The position numbers and the translations under genes are program-made. The notes under the pieces were generated by a model, which made no database searches, was not told where the DNA came from, and was given only the letters and a program-made list of their open reading frames with translations. Below, in pieces: positions 1-17,472 of a DNA stretch of 64,000 nt. Location: the NCBI GenBank assembly GCA_944387035.1, contig CALXDJ010000004.1, positions 1-64,000 on the forward strand. Direction: 5' to 3'. The stretch is from an uncultured Oscillospiraceae bacterium (GTDB lineage Bacteria > Bacillota > Clostridia > Oscillospirales > Oscillospiraceae). Numbering within the stretch: position 1 is the stretch's first letter; each line of letters opens with the position of its first letter.

Positions 1-3644
<3,644 letters not shown>

Positions 3645-3648
<4 letters not shown>

Positions 3649-3689
3649 TCCAGAGCGCCAGTTAAGCTGTATGGAACATTCTGGATCAT
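3645..3689 (+). other. Hairpin between rpoB and rpoC
   Basis: ATGATCCAG (3645-3653) is the exact reverse complement of CTGGATCAT (3681-3689), so the short rpoB-rpoC spacer can fold into a 9-bp stem with a 27-nt loop. It includes the rpoB stop codon and has no T-tract, so it is unlikely to terminate transcription. An mRNA-processing or stability role is possible but is only inference. Confidence 0.35.
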
Positions 3690-3707
3690 GAAGGAGGAAA
3701 TCGCACT

Positions 3708-7493
<3,786 letters not shown>

Positions 7494-7520
7494 ACCGGTA
7501 TTGTAAACCGAAAAGAAAAA

Positions 7521-7556
7521 GCCGGGACTGCGGCAGGCGCCGCAGTCCCGGCTTTT
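7521..7556. terminator. Bidirectional terminator after rpoC
   Basis: A perfect 14-bp stem (7521-7534 with 7539-7552, loop AGGC) is followed by TTTT on the plus strand. An A-rich run (7511-7520) precedes it and serves as the T-tract for the minus strand. It lies between the convergent rpoC and lipoprotein genes and probably ends both transcripts. Confidence 0.9.
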
Positions 7557-7574
7557 GATATACCGGAGAACTGA

Positions 7575-8015
7575 TTAGGGAAGGGGAATCCGGAAAGACT
7601 GGGGACCGTTGGCCTCGTCCGTGACCGTTCCGGCAGGGAAAGTAAGGGTAATCGTACTCTCGTCGGAAAGTTCAAATTCCGTATGTTCGTCTAAAGTGAC
7701 GTAGTCACTTAGCGGGGCATCGTCCGCAACCGGGTAGTAGACGACTTCGGGATCTTTTCCCATACGGTTTTCCATCTGCATGAGAACGGTATCCCCAATA
7801 TATTGTGCATAATCTTCTCCGCAGAGATCTTCCAGTGTTTTTTCCGTGGATTCGGAAGCGTTATTGGAAGCATCCGAACCGCCTGACGGATCAAGTGGCT
7901 GTTCCTGCGCGGGAGGATTGGGATCGGATTCCTGGGCAGGACTGTCATTGGCACCGCAGCCGCTGAGCAGCACACAGGCGGCGAACAATACAGAGAGCAA
8001 ACAGCGTTTCATCAT
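7575..8015 (-). CDS. Small secreted lipoprotein of unknown function
   Basis: A 146-residue predicted lipoprotein. The N-terminus has a short basic stretch, a hydrophobic core and a lipobox LLSGC, so Cys20 would be lipidated after signal peptidase II cleavage and the protein anchored outside the cytoplasmic membrane. A low-complexity Ser/Pro/Gln/Asp-rich linker (about residues 22-58) leads to a small C-terminal domain of about 85 residues that I do not recognise. The start (8015) is preceded by AAAGGAG at the right distance; a second ATG follows directly. It sits alone on the minus strand between rpoC and the str operon, an unusual insertion into an otherwise conserved gene order. Function unknown. 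Confidence 0.8.
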   Translation of the reverse strand: MMKRCLLSVLFAACVLLSGCGANDSPAQESDPNPPAQEQPLDPSGGSDASNNASESTEKTLEDLCGEDYAQYIGDTVLMQMENRMGKDPEVVYYPVADDAPLSDYVTLDEHTEFELSDESTITLTFPAGTVTDEANGPQSFRIPLP

Positions 8016-8154
8016 GAATCACTCCTTTTGTTGTGGCTCTACTATATAGACGCAGCAAGAGAAAAAAGTTTGTTTTGTTGGAATCCCGCAGAAATATGCT
8101 CCGTATGAGATTTTTTGCAGAAGAAAAAAATAAAAATCCATTTCCCGGAAATGC

Positions 8155-8183
8155 TTGACGGTAAAGCAGATGCATGCTATAAT
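8155..8183 (+). promoter_or_regulatory. Sigma-A promoter of the str operon
   Basis: TTGACG (8155-8160) and TATAAT (8178-8183) are separated by 17 bases. This near-perfect promoter restarts transcription after the rpoC terminator and drives the L7Ae-like gene, rpsL, rpsG and fusA. Confidence 0.9.
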
Positions 8184-8241
8184 TTCAACTTGCGCGGATA
8201 TATTCTGCGAATTTTGGCATGCAAACCAGGAGGATTTTCCC

Positions 8242-8487
8242 GTGATCTTGGAACTTGCTTCCCAGGAGAAAGTCGTCGGCGTGAAGCAGTCCCGCAAAGC
8301 GATCCGGGAAGGACGCGTCAAGCGGGTGTATCTCGCCTGTGACGCGGACCCCGCTATTACGACTCCCGTGGCGGAGGCCTGCCAGGCCGCCGGAATCCCG
8401 GCGGAGGAATCTTACACAATGGCGCAGTTGGGCACTGCCTGCCGGATTACGGTGGGAGCATCGGTGGTTGCTGTGCTGTGTGAATAA
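8242..8487 (+). CDS. rplGB: L7Ae-family ribosomal/RNA-binding protein (YbxF-like)
   Basis: An 81-residue member of the L7Ae/YbxF family, which binds kink-turn RNA. The position between rpoC and rpsL is the same as that of ybxF in Bacillus. The start is taken as GTG at 8242, because CCAGGAGGA lies just upstream and the N-terminus ([20 protein letters not shown]) then aligns with the family. The longer frame beginning at 8155 starts inside the promoter and is not credible. The basic [18 protein letters not shown] segment is the RNA-binding part. It is transcribed with rpsL, about 98 bases downstream. Confidence 0.88.
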   Translation: MILELASQEKVVGVKQSRKAIREGRVKRVYLACDADPAITTPVAEACQAAGIPAEESYTMAQLGTACRITVGASVVAVLCE

Positions 8488-8585
8488 AAAATTGGTTTTT
8501 TCGGAATAACCGCAAGGAATTCCGCAAAAAATATAGGCTGACTGCTCAAGCAGCTGCCAGAAATATGAAAGAAAGGAGAAAAACA

Positions 8586-9002
8586 ATGCCTACTTTTAAC
8601 CAGCTGGTCCGTAAAGGAAGAGAACAGGCTTCCTACAAGTCCAATTCTCCCGCTCTGCAGTTTGGTCTCAACACCCTGAAGACCAAGACCACCAACCTGC
8701 CTTCTCCCCAGAAGAGAGGCGTGTGCACCGCCGTGAGAACCGCGACCCCCAAGAAGCCCAACTCCGCTCTGCGTAAGATCGCCCGTGTGCGTCTGACCAA
8801 TGGCTACGAGGTCACCGCTTATATCCCCGGCGTGGGTCACTCCCTGCAGGAGCACTCCGTCGTGATGATCCGCGGCGGCCGTGTCAAGGACCTCCCCGGC
8901 GTCCGTTATCACATTATCCGTGGTACTCTGGATACCCAGGGTGTCAATGGCCGTATGCAGGGCCGTTCCAAGTACGGTGCCAAGCGCCCCAAGTCCAAGT
9001 AA
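8586..9002 (+). CDS. rpsL: 30S ribosomal protein S12
   Basis: S12 sits at the decoding centre of the 30S subunit; 138 residues. The start is ATG 8586 ([13 protein letters not shown]), preceded by GAAAGGAG; an in-frame ATG at 8565 would place the ribosome binding site inside the gene. The streptomycin-site segments [11 protein letters not shown] and [10 protein letters not shown] are intact and wild-type in appearance. It lies in the str operon between the L7Ae-like gene and rpsG. The 141-nt gap to rpsG contains no clear promoter or terminator. Confidence 0.97.
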   Translation: MPTFNQLVRKGREQASYKSNSPALQFGLNTLKTKTTNLPSPQKRGVCTAVRTATPKKPNSALRKIARVRLTNGYEVTAYIPGVGHSLQEHSVVMIRGGRVKDLPGVRYHIIRGTLDTQGVNGRMQGRSKYGAKRPKSK

Positions 9003-9143
9003 GGACTCTTCACTGAACGCTTTGCCGAATAGGTTTTCATATATATTTATGACATGACCTCTTTGGCAGGCATCCACGGAAGGCTGAAATACGCCTTTTG
9101 AGTACCTATGAGATCATAGAATATTATGAAGGAGGGAAGCATA

Positions 9144-9614
9144 GTGCCCAGAAGAGGTAATGTTCCCAAGAGAGAAGTTCTGCCCGATCCCGTATATGGT
9201 TCCATTCTGGTGACGAAGCTGGTCAACAGCGTCATGCTGGATGGCAAGAAGGGTGTGGCGCAGAAGGTGGTCTACGCGGCCTTTGATCAGATTAAGGAAA
9301 AGACCGAGAAGGACCCCGTTGAGGTGTTCACCCAGGCAATGGAGAACATCATGCCCAGCCTGGAAGTCAAGGCCCGTCGTGTGGGCGGTGCCAACTATCA
9401 GGTTCCTATGGAGGTTCGTCCCGCCCGTCGGCAGACCCTGGGTCTGCGTTGGTTGACGGCTTACTCCCGCAGCCGCAGCGAGCGGACCATGGCTGAGCGC
9501 CTGGCCGGCGAGATTATGGACGCCGCCAACAATACCGGCGCTGCCGTGAAAAAGCGCGAGGAAGTGCACAAGGCTGCCGAGGCCAACAAGGCCTTCGCCC
9601 ATTTCCGCTGGTAA
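9144..9614 (+). CDS. rpsG: 30S ribosomal protein S7
   Basis: S7 is the primary 16S rRNA-binding protein that nucleates assembly of the 30S head; 156 residues, the family length. GTG at 9144 is chosen as start, since it gives [18 protein letters not shown] and leaves AAGGAGGG (9129-9136) as the ribosome binding site. The ATG at 9126 would lie upstream of and include that site. The conserved [14 protein letters not shown] segment is present. fusA starts 15 bases after the stop. Confidence 0.96.
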   Translation: MPRRGNVPKREVLPDPVYGSILVTKLVNSVMLDGKKGVAQKVVYAAFDQIKEKTEKDPVEVFTQAMENIMPSLEVKARRVGGANYQVPMEVRPARRQTLGLRWLTAYSRSRSERTMAERLAGEIMDAANNTGAAVKKREEVHKAAEANKAFAHFRW

Positions 9615-9629
9615 GTTAGGAGTAACAGT

Positions 9630-11735
9630 ATGCCGAGAAAAACATCTCTTGAAAATACCAGAAATATCGGCATTATGGCTCACATCGATGCAGGCAAGAC
9701 TACGACGACCGAGCGTATCCTGTTCTATACCGGTGTGAACTATAAGATCGGTGAGACCCATGACGGTACCGCCACCATGGACTGGATGGCTCAGGAGCAG
9801 GAGCGTGGTATTACCATCACTTCCGCTGCTACCACCTGCTTCTGGTCCGGTTCCAAGAAGCAGTTCCCCAGCACCCGTATCAACATCATTGATACCCCGG
9901 GCCACGTGGACTTCACCGTTGAGGTGCAGCGGTCCCTGCGCGTGCTGGATGGTTCTGTGACCGTGCTGTGCGCCAAGGGCGGCGTGGAGCCCCAGTCTGA
10001 GACGGTGTGGCGTCAGGCGGATAACTACAAGGTCCCCCGCATGATCTACGTCAACAAGATGGATATCATGGGTGCCGATTTCTACAATGTGCTGCACATG
10101 ATCGAAGACCGTCTCAAGTGCAACGCTGTGCCCATTCAGCTGCCCATCGGTTCTGAGGAAACCTTCAAGGGTATCATCGACCTGGTGGAAATGGATGCTG
10201 ACATCTACTATGATGATCTGGGCAAGGACATGCGCGTGGAGCCGATCCCCGAAGATATGGTGGATCTGGCCAACGAGTATCATGAAAAGCTGATGGATGC
10301 GGTCTCTATGTTCGATGACGAGATCATGGAGATGTATCTGGGCGGCGAAGAGGTGCCCCAGGACAAGATCCGGGCTGCCATCCGGAAGGCTACCATTGCC
10401 AACGAGATGGTTCCCGTTACCTGCGGTACGTCTTATAAGAACAAGGGCGTGCAGAAGCTGCTCGACGCCATTGTGGACTATATGCCCTCTCCCGTGGATG
10501 TTCCCGCCATCAAGGGTGTGAACCCCAAGACGGACGAGGAAGAGGAGCGTCCCTCTGACGATAATGCACCGTTCTCCGCTCTGGCGTTCAAGATCATGAC
10601 GGACCCCTATGTGGGCCGCCTGAGCTTCTTCCGCGTATACTCCGGTCACATCACCACTGGTTCTACGGTGCTCAACTCCACCAAGAGCCAGAAGGAGCGT
10701 CTGGGCCGGATTCTGCAGATGCACGCCAATCATCGCGAGGATATCGAGGAGGTTTACTCCGGCGATATCGGCGCCGCTGTGGGTCTGAAGAACACCACCA
10801 CCGGCGATACCCTGTGCGATGAAAAGCATCCCATCATTCTGGAGTCCATGGAGTTCCCCGAGCCCGTTATCCGTGTGGCCATCGAGCCCAAGACCAAGGC
10901 TGGTCAGGAGAAGATGACCATGGGTCTGATCAAGCTGGCTGAGGAGGACCCCACCTTCAAGACCTACACCGATGAGGAAACCGGTCAGACCATCATCGCC
11001 GGCATGGGCGAGCTGCACCTGGAGATCATCGTGGACCGTCTGCTCCGCGAGTTCAAGGTGGAAGCCAACGTGGGCGCTCCTCAGGTTGCCTACAAGGAGA
11101 CCATCAAGAAGGCTGTGGATCAGGATACCAAGTACAAGCGTCAGAGCGGTGGCTCCGGCCAGTACGGTCACGTCAAGATCCACGTGGAGCCCAACGAGCC
11201 CGGCAAGGGTTACGAGTTTGTCAACGCGGTTGTGGGCGGCTCCATTCCCAAGGAGTTCATCCCCGCAGTCGACGCCGGTATTCGCGGCGCTCTGCAGTCC
11301 GGCGTTGTGGCTGGATTCCCCGTTGTGGACGTGAAGGTCACCCTGTATGATGGCTCTTATCACGAGGTGGACTCCTCCGAAATGGCGTTCAAGATCGCCG
11401 GCTCCATGGCCTTCAAGGAGGCCTGCCGCAAGGCCGATCCCACGCTGCTGGAGCCCATCATGAAGGTCAGCGTCATCGTGCCCGACGAGTATATGGGCGA
11501 CGTCATCGGCGACCTGAACAGCCGCCGCGGCCAGATCATCCAGCTGGAGGCCCGTCCCGGCGCCCAGCAGATCGACGCCCATGTGCCCCTGGCCGAGATG
11601 TTCGGCTACGCCACGGACCTGCGCTCCCGCACCCAGGGCCGCGGCCAGTACACCATGGAGCCCAGCCACTACGTGGAGATCCCGAAGAATATCCGGGATA
11701 AGATCGTGGAGACCCGCAACAAGCCCCAGGCGTAA
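9630..11735 (+). CDS. fusA: Translation elongation factor G
   Basis: GTPase that drives translocation on the ribosome; 701 residues, the full EF-G length. The G1 motif [15 protein letters not shown] is at about residues 14-28. The switch [14 protein letters not shown] and NKMD motifs follow, then domains II-V, ending in [16 protein letters not shown]. The start is preceded by TTAGGAG. It is the fourth gene of the str operon, and a separate promoter for tuf lies just downstream. Confidence 0.98.
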   Translation: MPRKTSLENTRNIGIMAHIDAGKTTTTERILFYTGVNYKIGETHDGTATMDWMAQEQERGITITSAATTCFWSGSKKQFPSTRINIIDTPGHVDFTVEVQRSLRVLDGSVTVLCAKGGVEPQSETVWRQADNYKVPRMIYVNKMDIMGADFYNVLHMIEDRLKCNAVPIQLPIGSEETFKGIIDLVEMDADIYYDDLGKDMRVEPIPEDMVDLANEYHEKLMDAVSMFDDEIMEMYLGGEEVPQDKIRAAIRKATIANEMVPVTCGTSYKNKGVQKLLDAIVDYMPSPVDVPAIKGVNPKTDEEEERPSDDNAPFSALAFKIMTDPYVGRLSFFRVYSGHITTGSTVLNSTKSQKERLGRILQMHANHREDIEEVYSGDIGAAVGLKNTTTGDTLCDEKHPIILESMEFPEPVIRVAIEPKTKAGQEKMTMGLIKLAEEDPTFKTYTDEETGQTIIAGMGELHLEIIVDRLLREFKVEANVGAPQVAYKETIKKAVDQDTKYKRQSGGSGQYGHVKIHVEPNEPGKGYEFVNAVVGGSIPKEFIPAVDAGIRGALQSGVVAGFPVVDVKVTLYDGSYHEVDSSEMAFKIAGSMAFKEACRKADPTLLEPIMKVSVIVPDEYMGDVIGDLNSRRGQIIQLEARPGAQQIDAHVPLAEMFGYATDLRSRTQGRGQYTMEPSHYVEIPKNIRDKIVETRNKPQA

Positions 11736-11746
11736 GGAAAAAGGGA

Positions 11747-11775
11747 TTGATTTTCCCTCCATTATACGGTAAAAT
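11747..11775 (+). promoter_or_regulatory. Predicted promoter of tuf
   Basis: TTGATT (11747-11752), 17 bases, TAAAAT (11770-11775). It lies in the fusA-tuf spacer and would give tuf an independent, higher transcript level. Read-through from fusA is not excluded, because there is no terminator in the spacer. Confidence 0.6.
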
Positions 11776-11841
11776 AAGCAATGCTGAGAAAAATGCATTG
11801 CACCCCCAACAGATTTTGAAAATTGACAGGAGGATTTTCAA

Positions 11842-13047
<1,206 letters not shown>

Positions 13048-13061
13048 GTTCTTCTGATTTG

Positions 13062-13097
13062 AAAAAGGACTGCTGCATGTGCAGCAGTCCTTTTTTT
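13062..13097. terminator. Bidirectional terminator after tuf
   Basis: GGACTGCTGC (13067-13076) pairs with GCAGCAGTCC (13081-13090), loop ATGT. AAAAA lies before it and TTTTTTT after it. It separates the convergent tuf and DUF4830 genes; the T-tract touches the stop codon of the latter. Confidence 0.93.
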
Positions 13098-13566
13098 AGT
13101 TTTCGGTTTCCGGGAAGGCCAGCGTTTCCTGGAAGCCATCCTCACCGGGACAGAGAATGTCACCTGCAACGGGACGATTTTCATAAAGGTACAGGTTTAC
13201 CTGCACCCCGTCTTGGCGATTGGGGTAGTTGGTAACGGTGTAGGTATAGCGAGAGAGCTGTTTCCCGCAGTATGGGGTCAAATCAAAGCCCTGGGTAAGC
13301 TGCAGCTCGTTATAGGCCAGATACGTACCTTCCAGCTGAGCAGGCAGCAGGAACTGCAGTGTTTCCACAGGCTCCGGTGCTACTTGCCAGCCTAGGGAAT
13401 CCAAGTAGGAAACCCGCTCTTCATTGGTAGTCAGCTCTGGCTGCTGAGCTGGCTCGGAATCTGGCATACGGCCGGTGAGAACGATTAAAAGTGCCATGAC
13501 AAGCCCTGCAATGATAACCGTGCAGACGGCCTTCTTTTTGGAAAACCGGGCAGTCCAAATCAGCAT
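13096..13566 (-). CDS. DUF4830 family membrane-anchored protein
   Basis: 156 residues. A single hydrophobic segment (about residues 12-32, AVCTVIIAGLVMALLIVLTG) anchors a C-terminal extracytoplasmic domain. That domain carries the block RVSYLDSLGWQVAPEPVETL and, further on, YTYTVTNYPNRQDGVQVNLY, which I recognise as DUF4830, a family of unknown function in Firmicutes. The start is taken at 13566: AGGAGGG then lies 6-7 bases upstream, whereas the in-frame ATG at 13572 directly abuts it. Its stop overlaps the tuf terminator, and its upstream region is shared with the divergent pseudouridine synthase gene. Confidence 0.8.
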   Translation of the reverse strand: MLIWTARFSKKKAVCTVIIAGLVMALLIVLTGRMPDSEPAQQPELTTNEERVSYLDSLGWQVAPEPVETLQFLLPAQLEGTYLAYNELQLTQGFDLTPYCGKQLSRYTYTVTNYPNRQDGVQVNLYLYENRPVAGDILCPGEDGFQETLAFPETEN

Positions 13567-13591
13567 ATCCATCCCTCCTGGTTGTTTTCTA

Positions 13592-13620
13592 TTCCAATGA
13601 GATGGAGAATATGATACAAT
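13592..13620 (+). promoter_or_regulatory. Predicted promoter of the pseudouridine synthase gene
   Basis: TTCCAA (13592-13597), 17 bases, TACAAT (13615-13620), within the divergent spacer upstream of 13652. The -35 box is weak. Confidence 0.45.
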
Positions 13621-13651
13621 ATTCCGAAAAGCAGAAAGGAAGGAATCTGTG

Positions 13652-14374
13652 ATGGCAGTACAGCGTCTGGATAAAGTTTTGGCCTCCACAGGAAAGTGGT
13701 CCCGCAGGGAGGTCAAGATGCTGGTCCGGCAAGGCCGGGTGTTGGTGGACGGGGTTCCTGCGGCTTCTCCGGAACAGAAGGTTGATCCTGATGCTGTGCA
13801 GCTGTGCGTCAATGGGGAGGAGATTGCCTATCGCCGCTATACCTGGCTGATGCTCAATAAGCCTGCCGGATATTTATCTGCCACGTCAGATGGCCGGGGA
13901 GCTACGGTGCTGGACCTATTGCCCCAGGAACTGCAGAGACTGGGGTTATTTCCGGTGGGAAGGCTGGACAAGGACACGGTAGGCCTGCTCCTGCTGACCA
14001 ATGAGGGAGGCCTTGCACACGATCTGCTCTCTCCGCGGCATCATGTGGATAAAGTTTACCGTGTTCGGGTGACGGGATGCCTGACGGAAGAGGACTGCCG
14101 TGCCTTTGCTGCGGGTATGGTGCTGGGAGATGGAACCGTCTGTCAGAGTGCCGGGCTGGAGATCCTGCAGGCAGGGGAGGAGAGCGAGGCACTGGTCACC
14201 CTGCGGGAGGGAAAATTTCACCAGGTCAAGCGGATGTTTGCACAGAGAGGAAAGCCGGTATCCTATTTGGAACGAATCCAGATGGGCAAATTGACATTGG
14301 ATCCAGCCTTGTCCAGAGGCACATTCCGCTTTTTGCGGGAAGAGGAAGTAGAGGCTTTGCGGAACAATTCATGA
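13652..14374 (+). CDS. RsuA/RluB-family rRNA pseudouridine synthase
   Basis: 240 residues. An N-terminal S4 RNA-binding domain (RLDKVLASTGKWSRREVKML..GRVLVDG) is followed by the catalytic domain with GRLDKDTVGLLLLTNEG, where the Asp of GRLDKDT is the catalytic residue. The closing motif KFHQVKRMFAQRG is typical of RsuA-type enzymes (16S rRNA U516). Other members of the family act on 23S rRNA, so the target is not certain. The start may be GTG 13649 or ATG 13652; both sit behind AAAGGAAGG. It appears monocistronic. Confidence 0.9.
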   Translation: MAVQRLDKVLASTGKWSRREVKMLVRQGRVLVDGVPAASPEQKVDPDAVQLCVNGEEIAYRRYTWLMLNKPAGYLSATSDGRGATVLDLLPQELQRLGLFPVGRLDKDTVGLLLLTNEGGLAHDLLSPRHHVDKVYRVRVTGCLTEEDCRAFAAGMVLGDGTVCQSAGLEILQAGEESEALVTLREGKFHQVKRMFAQRGKPVSYLERIQMGKLTLDPALSRGTFRFLREEEVEALRNNS

Positions 14375-14442
14375 AATCAAAAGAAAATTCAAATCTTCAC
14401 CAAAAAAAGAACAGTTTTTTTGTTGAAAAAAGAAGAAACATC

Positions 14443-14471
14443 TTGCATTTCGACAAAAATATCGATATAAT
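14443..14471 (+). promoter_or_regulatory. Promoter of the PucR/CdaR-type regulator
   Basis: TTGCAT (14443-14448), 17 bases, TATAAT (14466-14471), in an A/T-rich spacer. Confidence 0.8.
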
Positions 14472-14528
14472 GTAGACGTTGACAAATTGCACAAACAGAT
14501 TGTGTGGTTTTAGGTGAGGAGGACGACC

Positions 14529-15620
14529 ATGTCTGGAAGAATTTTTCAAAATGTGGTGCTGCAGCTAAAGGAGAACACGGACCGCACAGTCGGTGTGATT
14601 GATGGGGAAGGCATTGTCATTGCCTGCAGCGAACTGTCCATGATCGGACAGCGCTGGACGGAGTATGTGCAGGTGGTGAACAGTGCGTCCGGCAGCATGA
14701 TTTCTTCTGATGGAAAGACCTTTAAGGCGCTCAATGGCTGGAGCAATCAGTTTGATTATGCTGCGTTTGCATTTGGCGACAATGAGATCAGCAAGACGGT
14801 GTGCGCCATGGCTACGGTAGCCCTCAATGCGGCCAAGTCTTATTATGAGGAAAAGCATGACCGGGGATCGTTCATCAAGGATATCATTTCGGATAATATC
14901 ATGCTGGGCGATATTTATATGCGGGCCAAGGAGCTGCGGGTAACCGCCGATGTGCCCCGGGGCGTGTTTGTCATTCGCTCACTGAAAAAGGGAGAGTCCG
15001 TCCCCACGGATGTGATTCAGAATCTGTTCCCGGACCGGCAGAACGATTTTGTCCTGAGCATCGGCGAGGGAGATGTGGTTTTGATCCGGCAGATGCCGGA
15101 AGGCTCCAATGTCAAAGAACTCAATAAAATTGCTGCCTTCATTGAGGAAACGCTTCGTTCCGGTGGGGAGAGCACGGTGGTAGTTGGAATTGGTACCATT
15201 GCCATTCACCTGCGGGATCTGGCCAAGAGTTATAAGGAGGCCCAGATTGCCATCGAGGTCGGCAAGGTGTTCGACACGGAGAAGTATGTCATCAACTATG
15301 AAAATCTGGGAATTGGCCGTCTGATTTATCAGCTGCCGACGACCTTGTGCGAGATGTTCCTGCAGGAAGTTTTCAAGAAGAACCCCATTGACGCCTTGGA
15401 TAAGGAAACCCTCTTCACCATTCACAAGTTCTTCGAAAACAACCTGAATGTTTCGGAAACCGCACGGAAGCTGTTTGTCCACCGGAATACCTTGGTCTAC
15501 CGGCTGGAGAAAATCAAGAAGCTTACCGGGCTGGATCTGCGGGAGTTTGATGACGCCATCACCTTTAAGGTGGCACTGATGGTCAAAAAGTATCTCACTT
15601 CTCGGGGAATTGATTCCTGA
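14529..15620 (+). CDS. PucR/CdaR-family transcriptional regulator
   Basis: 363 residues. The last 60 residues form the PucR C-terminal helix-turn-helix (NVSETARKLFVHRNTLVYRL followed by EKIKKLTGLDLREFDDA). The N-terminal 140 residues resemble a small-molecule sensor domain (GVIDGEGIVIAC), and a central region of about 150 residues fits the CdaR GGDEF-like domain. Such proteins activate purine, sugar-diacid or amino-acid catabolic genes, but no target gene is adjacent, so the ligand is unknown. The start is ATG 14529 behind GAGGAGG; the frame extends 15 bases upstream from a GTG. It has its own consensus promoter and a strong terminator, so it is a single-gene unit. Confidence 0.85.
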   Translation: MSGRIFQNVVLQLKENTDRTVGVIDGEGIVIACSELSMIGQRWTEYVQVVNSASGSMISSDGKTFKALNGWSNQFDYAAFAFGDNEISKTVCAMATVALNAAKSYYEEKHDRGSFIKDIISDNIMLGDIYMRAKELRVTADVPRGVFVIRSLKKGESVPTDVIQNLFPDRQNDFVLSIGEGDVVLIRQMPEGSNVKELNKIAAFIEETLRSGGESTVVVGIGTIAIHLRDLAKSYKEAQIAIEVGKVFDTEKYVINYENLGIGRLIYQLPTTLCEMFLQEVFKKNPIDALDKETLFTIHKFFENNLNVSETARKLFVHRNTLVYRLEKIKKLTGLDLREFDDAITFKVALMVKKYLTSRGIDS

Positions 15621-15641
15621 GACTGCTGGGTTTAACGGATG

Positions 15642-15677
15642 CCTCCCTGGCTGCTTATGCAGCCGGGGAGGTTTTTT
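15642..15677 (+). terminator. Terminator of the PucR-type regulator
   Basis: A 13-bp stem (15642-15654 with 15659-15671, one G-T pair, loop TTAT) is followed by six T. Confidence 0.9.
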
Positions 15678-15747
15678 ATGCAGGAAAAGCGGAAAAGAGG
15701 AATTTGTTACTCTTGTTACATTTTTTCGAATTTCCGGTAAACGGAGG

Positions 15748-15776
15748 TTGCAAGTGCGGGAGAAACCGTATATAAT
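15748..15776 (+). promoter_or_regulatory. Promoter of the ftsEX-hydrolase operon
   Basis: TTGCAA (15748-15753), 17 bases, TATAAT (15771-15776). A leader of about 100 bases follows. Within it GACTCTTTC can pair with GAAAGAGTC; there is no T-tract. Confidence 0.8.
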
Positions 15777-15886
15777 GGAGGTCAATTAGGCATTATGTCG
15801 ACTCTTTCGGAATCTGAGAAGAAACGGGAAGGTTTTGACGGAAAGAGTCGCTGGGAATTTTAGAAAAACAGGCGTGAGGTGTCCCC

Positions 15887-16579
15887 ATGATTCGTTTGAA
15901 GGACGTACAGATGGAGTATGAAAACGGGACAAAGGCCATCAAAGGCATCACTCTGACCATTGAAGATGGGGAGTTTGTCTTTTTGGTGGGACCTTCCGGT
16001 TCCGGCAAATCGACCATTATCAAGCTGTTGACCGGTGAAGTGGAACCGTGTGCGGGCCGCATCATGATCAACGGCTTTTCTGTCAGTAATATTTCGGACA
16101 AACAGATTCCGCTGATGCGGAGAACCCTGGGGGTGATCTTCCAGGATTTCCGCTTGATTGAAAAAAAGACTGTCTACGACAATCTGGCCTTTGTTATGCG
16201 GGCAGTGGGAGCACCGCAAAAGGAGATCCGCAAACGGATTCCGTATGTGCTGCACCTGGTGGATCTGGAGAACAAAGCCAACAGTTATCCCACGGAGCTT
16301 TCCGGTGGTGAGCAGCAGCGGGTGGCGATTGCCCGGGCATTGGTAAACAATCCCAATACCATCATTGCCGACGAGCCCACCGGAAACCTGGACCCGGAGC
16401 GGTCTTTGGAACTGATGAGCCTGCTGGTGAAAATCAATGAGCTGGGGACGACGGTCGTAGTCGTGACCCATGAGAAAGACTTGGTGGACCGCTTTGGCAA
16501 ACGGGTGGTTACCATTGAATCCGGCCACGTCATCAACGACAGCGTGGGCGGCTATGTGGGAGGGCGCATCCATGGCTAA
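15887..16579 (+). CDS. ftsE: Cell division ATP-binding protein FtsE
   Basis: ATPase of the FtsEX complex, an ABC-type machine that transmits ATP hydrolysis across the membrane to activate peptidoglycan hydrolases at the septum; 230 residues. Walker A GPSGSGKSTIIK (about 36-47), signature LSGGEQQRVAIARA (about 139-152) and Walker B IIADEPTGNLD are intact. The start follows a GTGAGGTG ribosome binding site. The last 8 bases overlap ftsX, suggesting translational coupling. Confidence 0.96.
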   Translation: MIRLKDVQMEYENGTKAIKGITLTIEDGEFVFLVGPSGSGKSTIIKLLTGEVEPCAGRIMINGFSVSNISDKQIPLMRRTLGVIFQDFRLIEKKTVYDNLAFVMRAVGAPQKEIRKRIPYVLHLVDLENKANSYPTELSGGEQQRVAIARALVNNPNTIIADEPTGNLDPERSLELMSLLVKINELGTTVVVVTHEKDLVDRFGKRVVTIESGHVINDSVGGYVGGRIHG

Positions 16580-17462
16580 GCGGCACGATTTTCAATACTT
16601 TTTTCATGAAGGCCTGAGCAATATGTTCAGCCATGGATTCATGACCTTTGCTGCCATTGGCATTACCGTGGCCTGTCTGCTCATTATGGGAACGTTTACC
16701 CTGGTGGCAGTGAATGCGGATGCACAGCTGCGGGATCTGGAGCAGGAGAACGAAATCCTGGCGTATGTGGACGAGACATATACTTCCCAGCAGGCCCAGG
16801 CTCTGCAGAGTAAGCTGGAGCGCATTGAGGGCGTGACCACTGTGACGTACATCAGCCGGGAAGAAGCCATGGAGGACTTCAAGGCCGAGTACGCCGATGA
16901 CGAAATTTTTCAGGACCTGGATCCGCAGATCCTCCGGGACCGGTATGCCATTAAGATTGGGGATCTGGAGCAGATTCAGCAGATTAAGCGGGAAGTGGAA
17001 TCGGTAGAGGGCATTGCAGATGTCAGCGCCTATGAAGAACTGGCCAGCGGTTTCATTACTCTGCGCAATGTGGCAACGGTGATTTGCGTAGCCCTGATCG
17101 CCATCTTGTTTGTGGTGTCGGTTTTCATTACCTCCAATACCATCAAGCTGACCACCTTTGACCGGCGGGAAGAAATCGCCATCATGCGTATGGTGGGCGC
17201 AACCAATGGGTTTATCCGGTGGCCGTTTGTCTATGAAGGGTTCATGCTGGGCCTTTTAAGCGCCATTATCGCCTTTTTGCTCCAGTGGGGACTGTATGAG
17301 GCTGTGGCGCAGGGCGTAGCCAGCAATGATACGCTTCAGCTGATCCGGGTAGTTCCCTTCAGCCAGCTGTGGGCTGCGGTAGCGGGGACCTTTGCCGGTG
17401 CCGGTATTTTGATTGGTGTGGGCGGCAGCTTGTCTGCCATTCGGAAATTCTTGCAGGTGTGA
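16572..17462 (+). CDS. ftsX: Cell division protein FtsX
   Basis: Membrane partner of FtsE, 296 residues. Topology is the FtsX type: one N-terminal membrane segment (about 22-44), an extracytoplasmic loop (about 45-165) that would contact the hydrolase, and three further membrane segments (about 170-190, 224-243, 266-288). The conserved cytoplasmic block DRREEIAIMRMVGATNGFIR lies between segments two and three. The start is ATG 16572 (MAKRHDFQYFFHEG), overlapping the ftsE stop; the frame is open further upstream but only inside ftsE. The M23 hydrolase gene begins 10 bases after the stop. Confidence 0.95.
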   Translation: MAKRHDFQYFFHEGLSNMFSHGFMTFAAIGITVACLLIMGTFTLVAVNADAQLRDLEQENEILAYVDETYTSQQAQALQSKLERIEGVTTVTYISREEAMEDFKAEYADDEIFQDLDPQILRDRYAIKIGDLEQIQQIKREVESVEGIADVSAYEELASGFITLRNVATVICVALIAILFVVSVFITSNTIKLTTFDRREEIAIMRMVGATNGFIRWPFVYEGFMLGLLSAIIAFLLQWGLYEAVAQGVASNDTLQLIRVVPFSQLWAAVAGTFAGAGILIGVGGSLSAIRKFLQV

Positions 17463-17472
17463 GGACGTGCTT

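Noticed and set aside
8565-8585. Earlier ATG for rpsL (and likewise 9126 for rpsG, 30314 for acpP, 60058 for lysR)
   Set aside because: These longer starts include the ribosome binding site or promoter inside the gene and do not fit the family N-termini.
9003-9143. Promoter between rpsL and rpsG
   Set aside because: A TTGAGT/TATTAT pair exists, but the -10 box would overlap the rpsG ribosome binding site, so no leader could be made.
9114-11798. Long open frame antisense to rpsG and fusA
   Set aside because: Same codon-bias artefact; fusA on the plus strand is certain.
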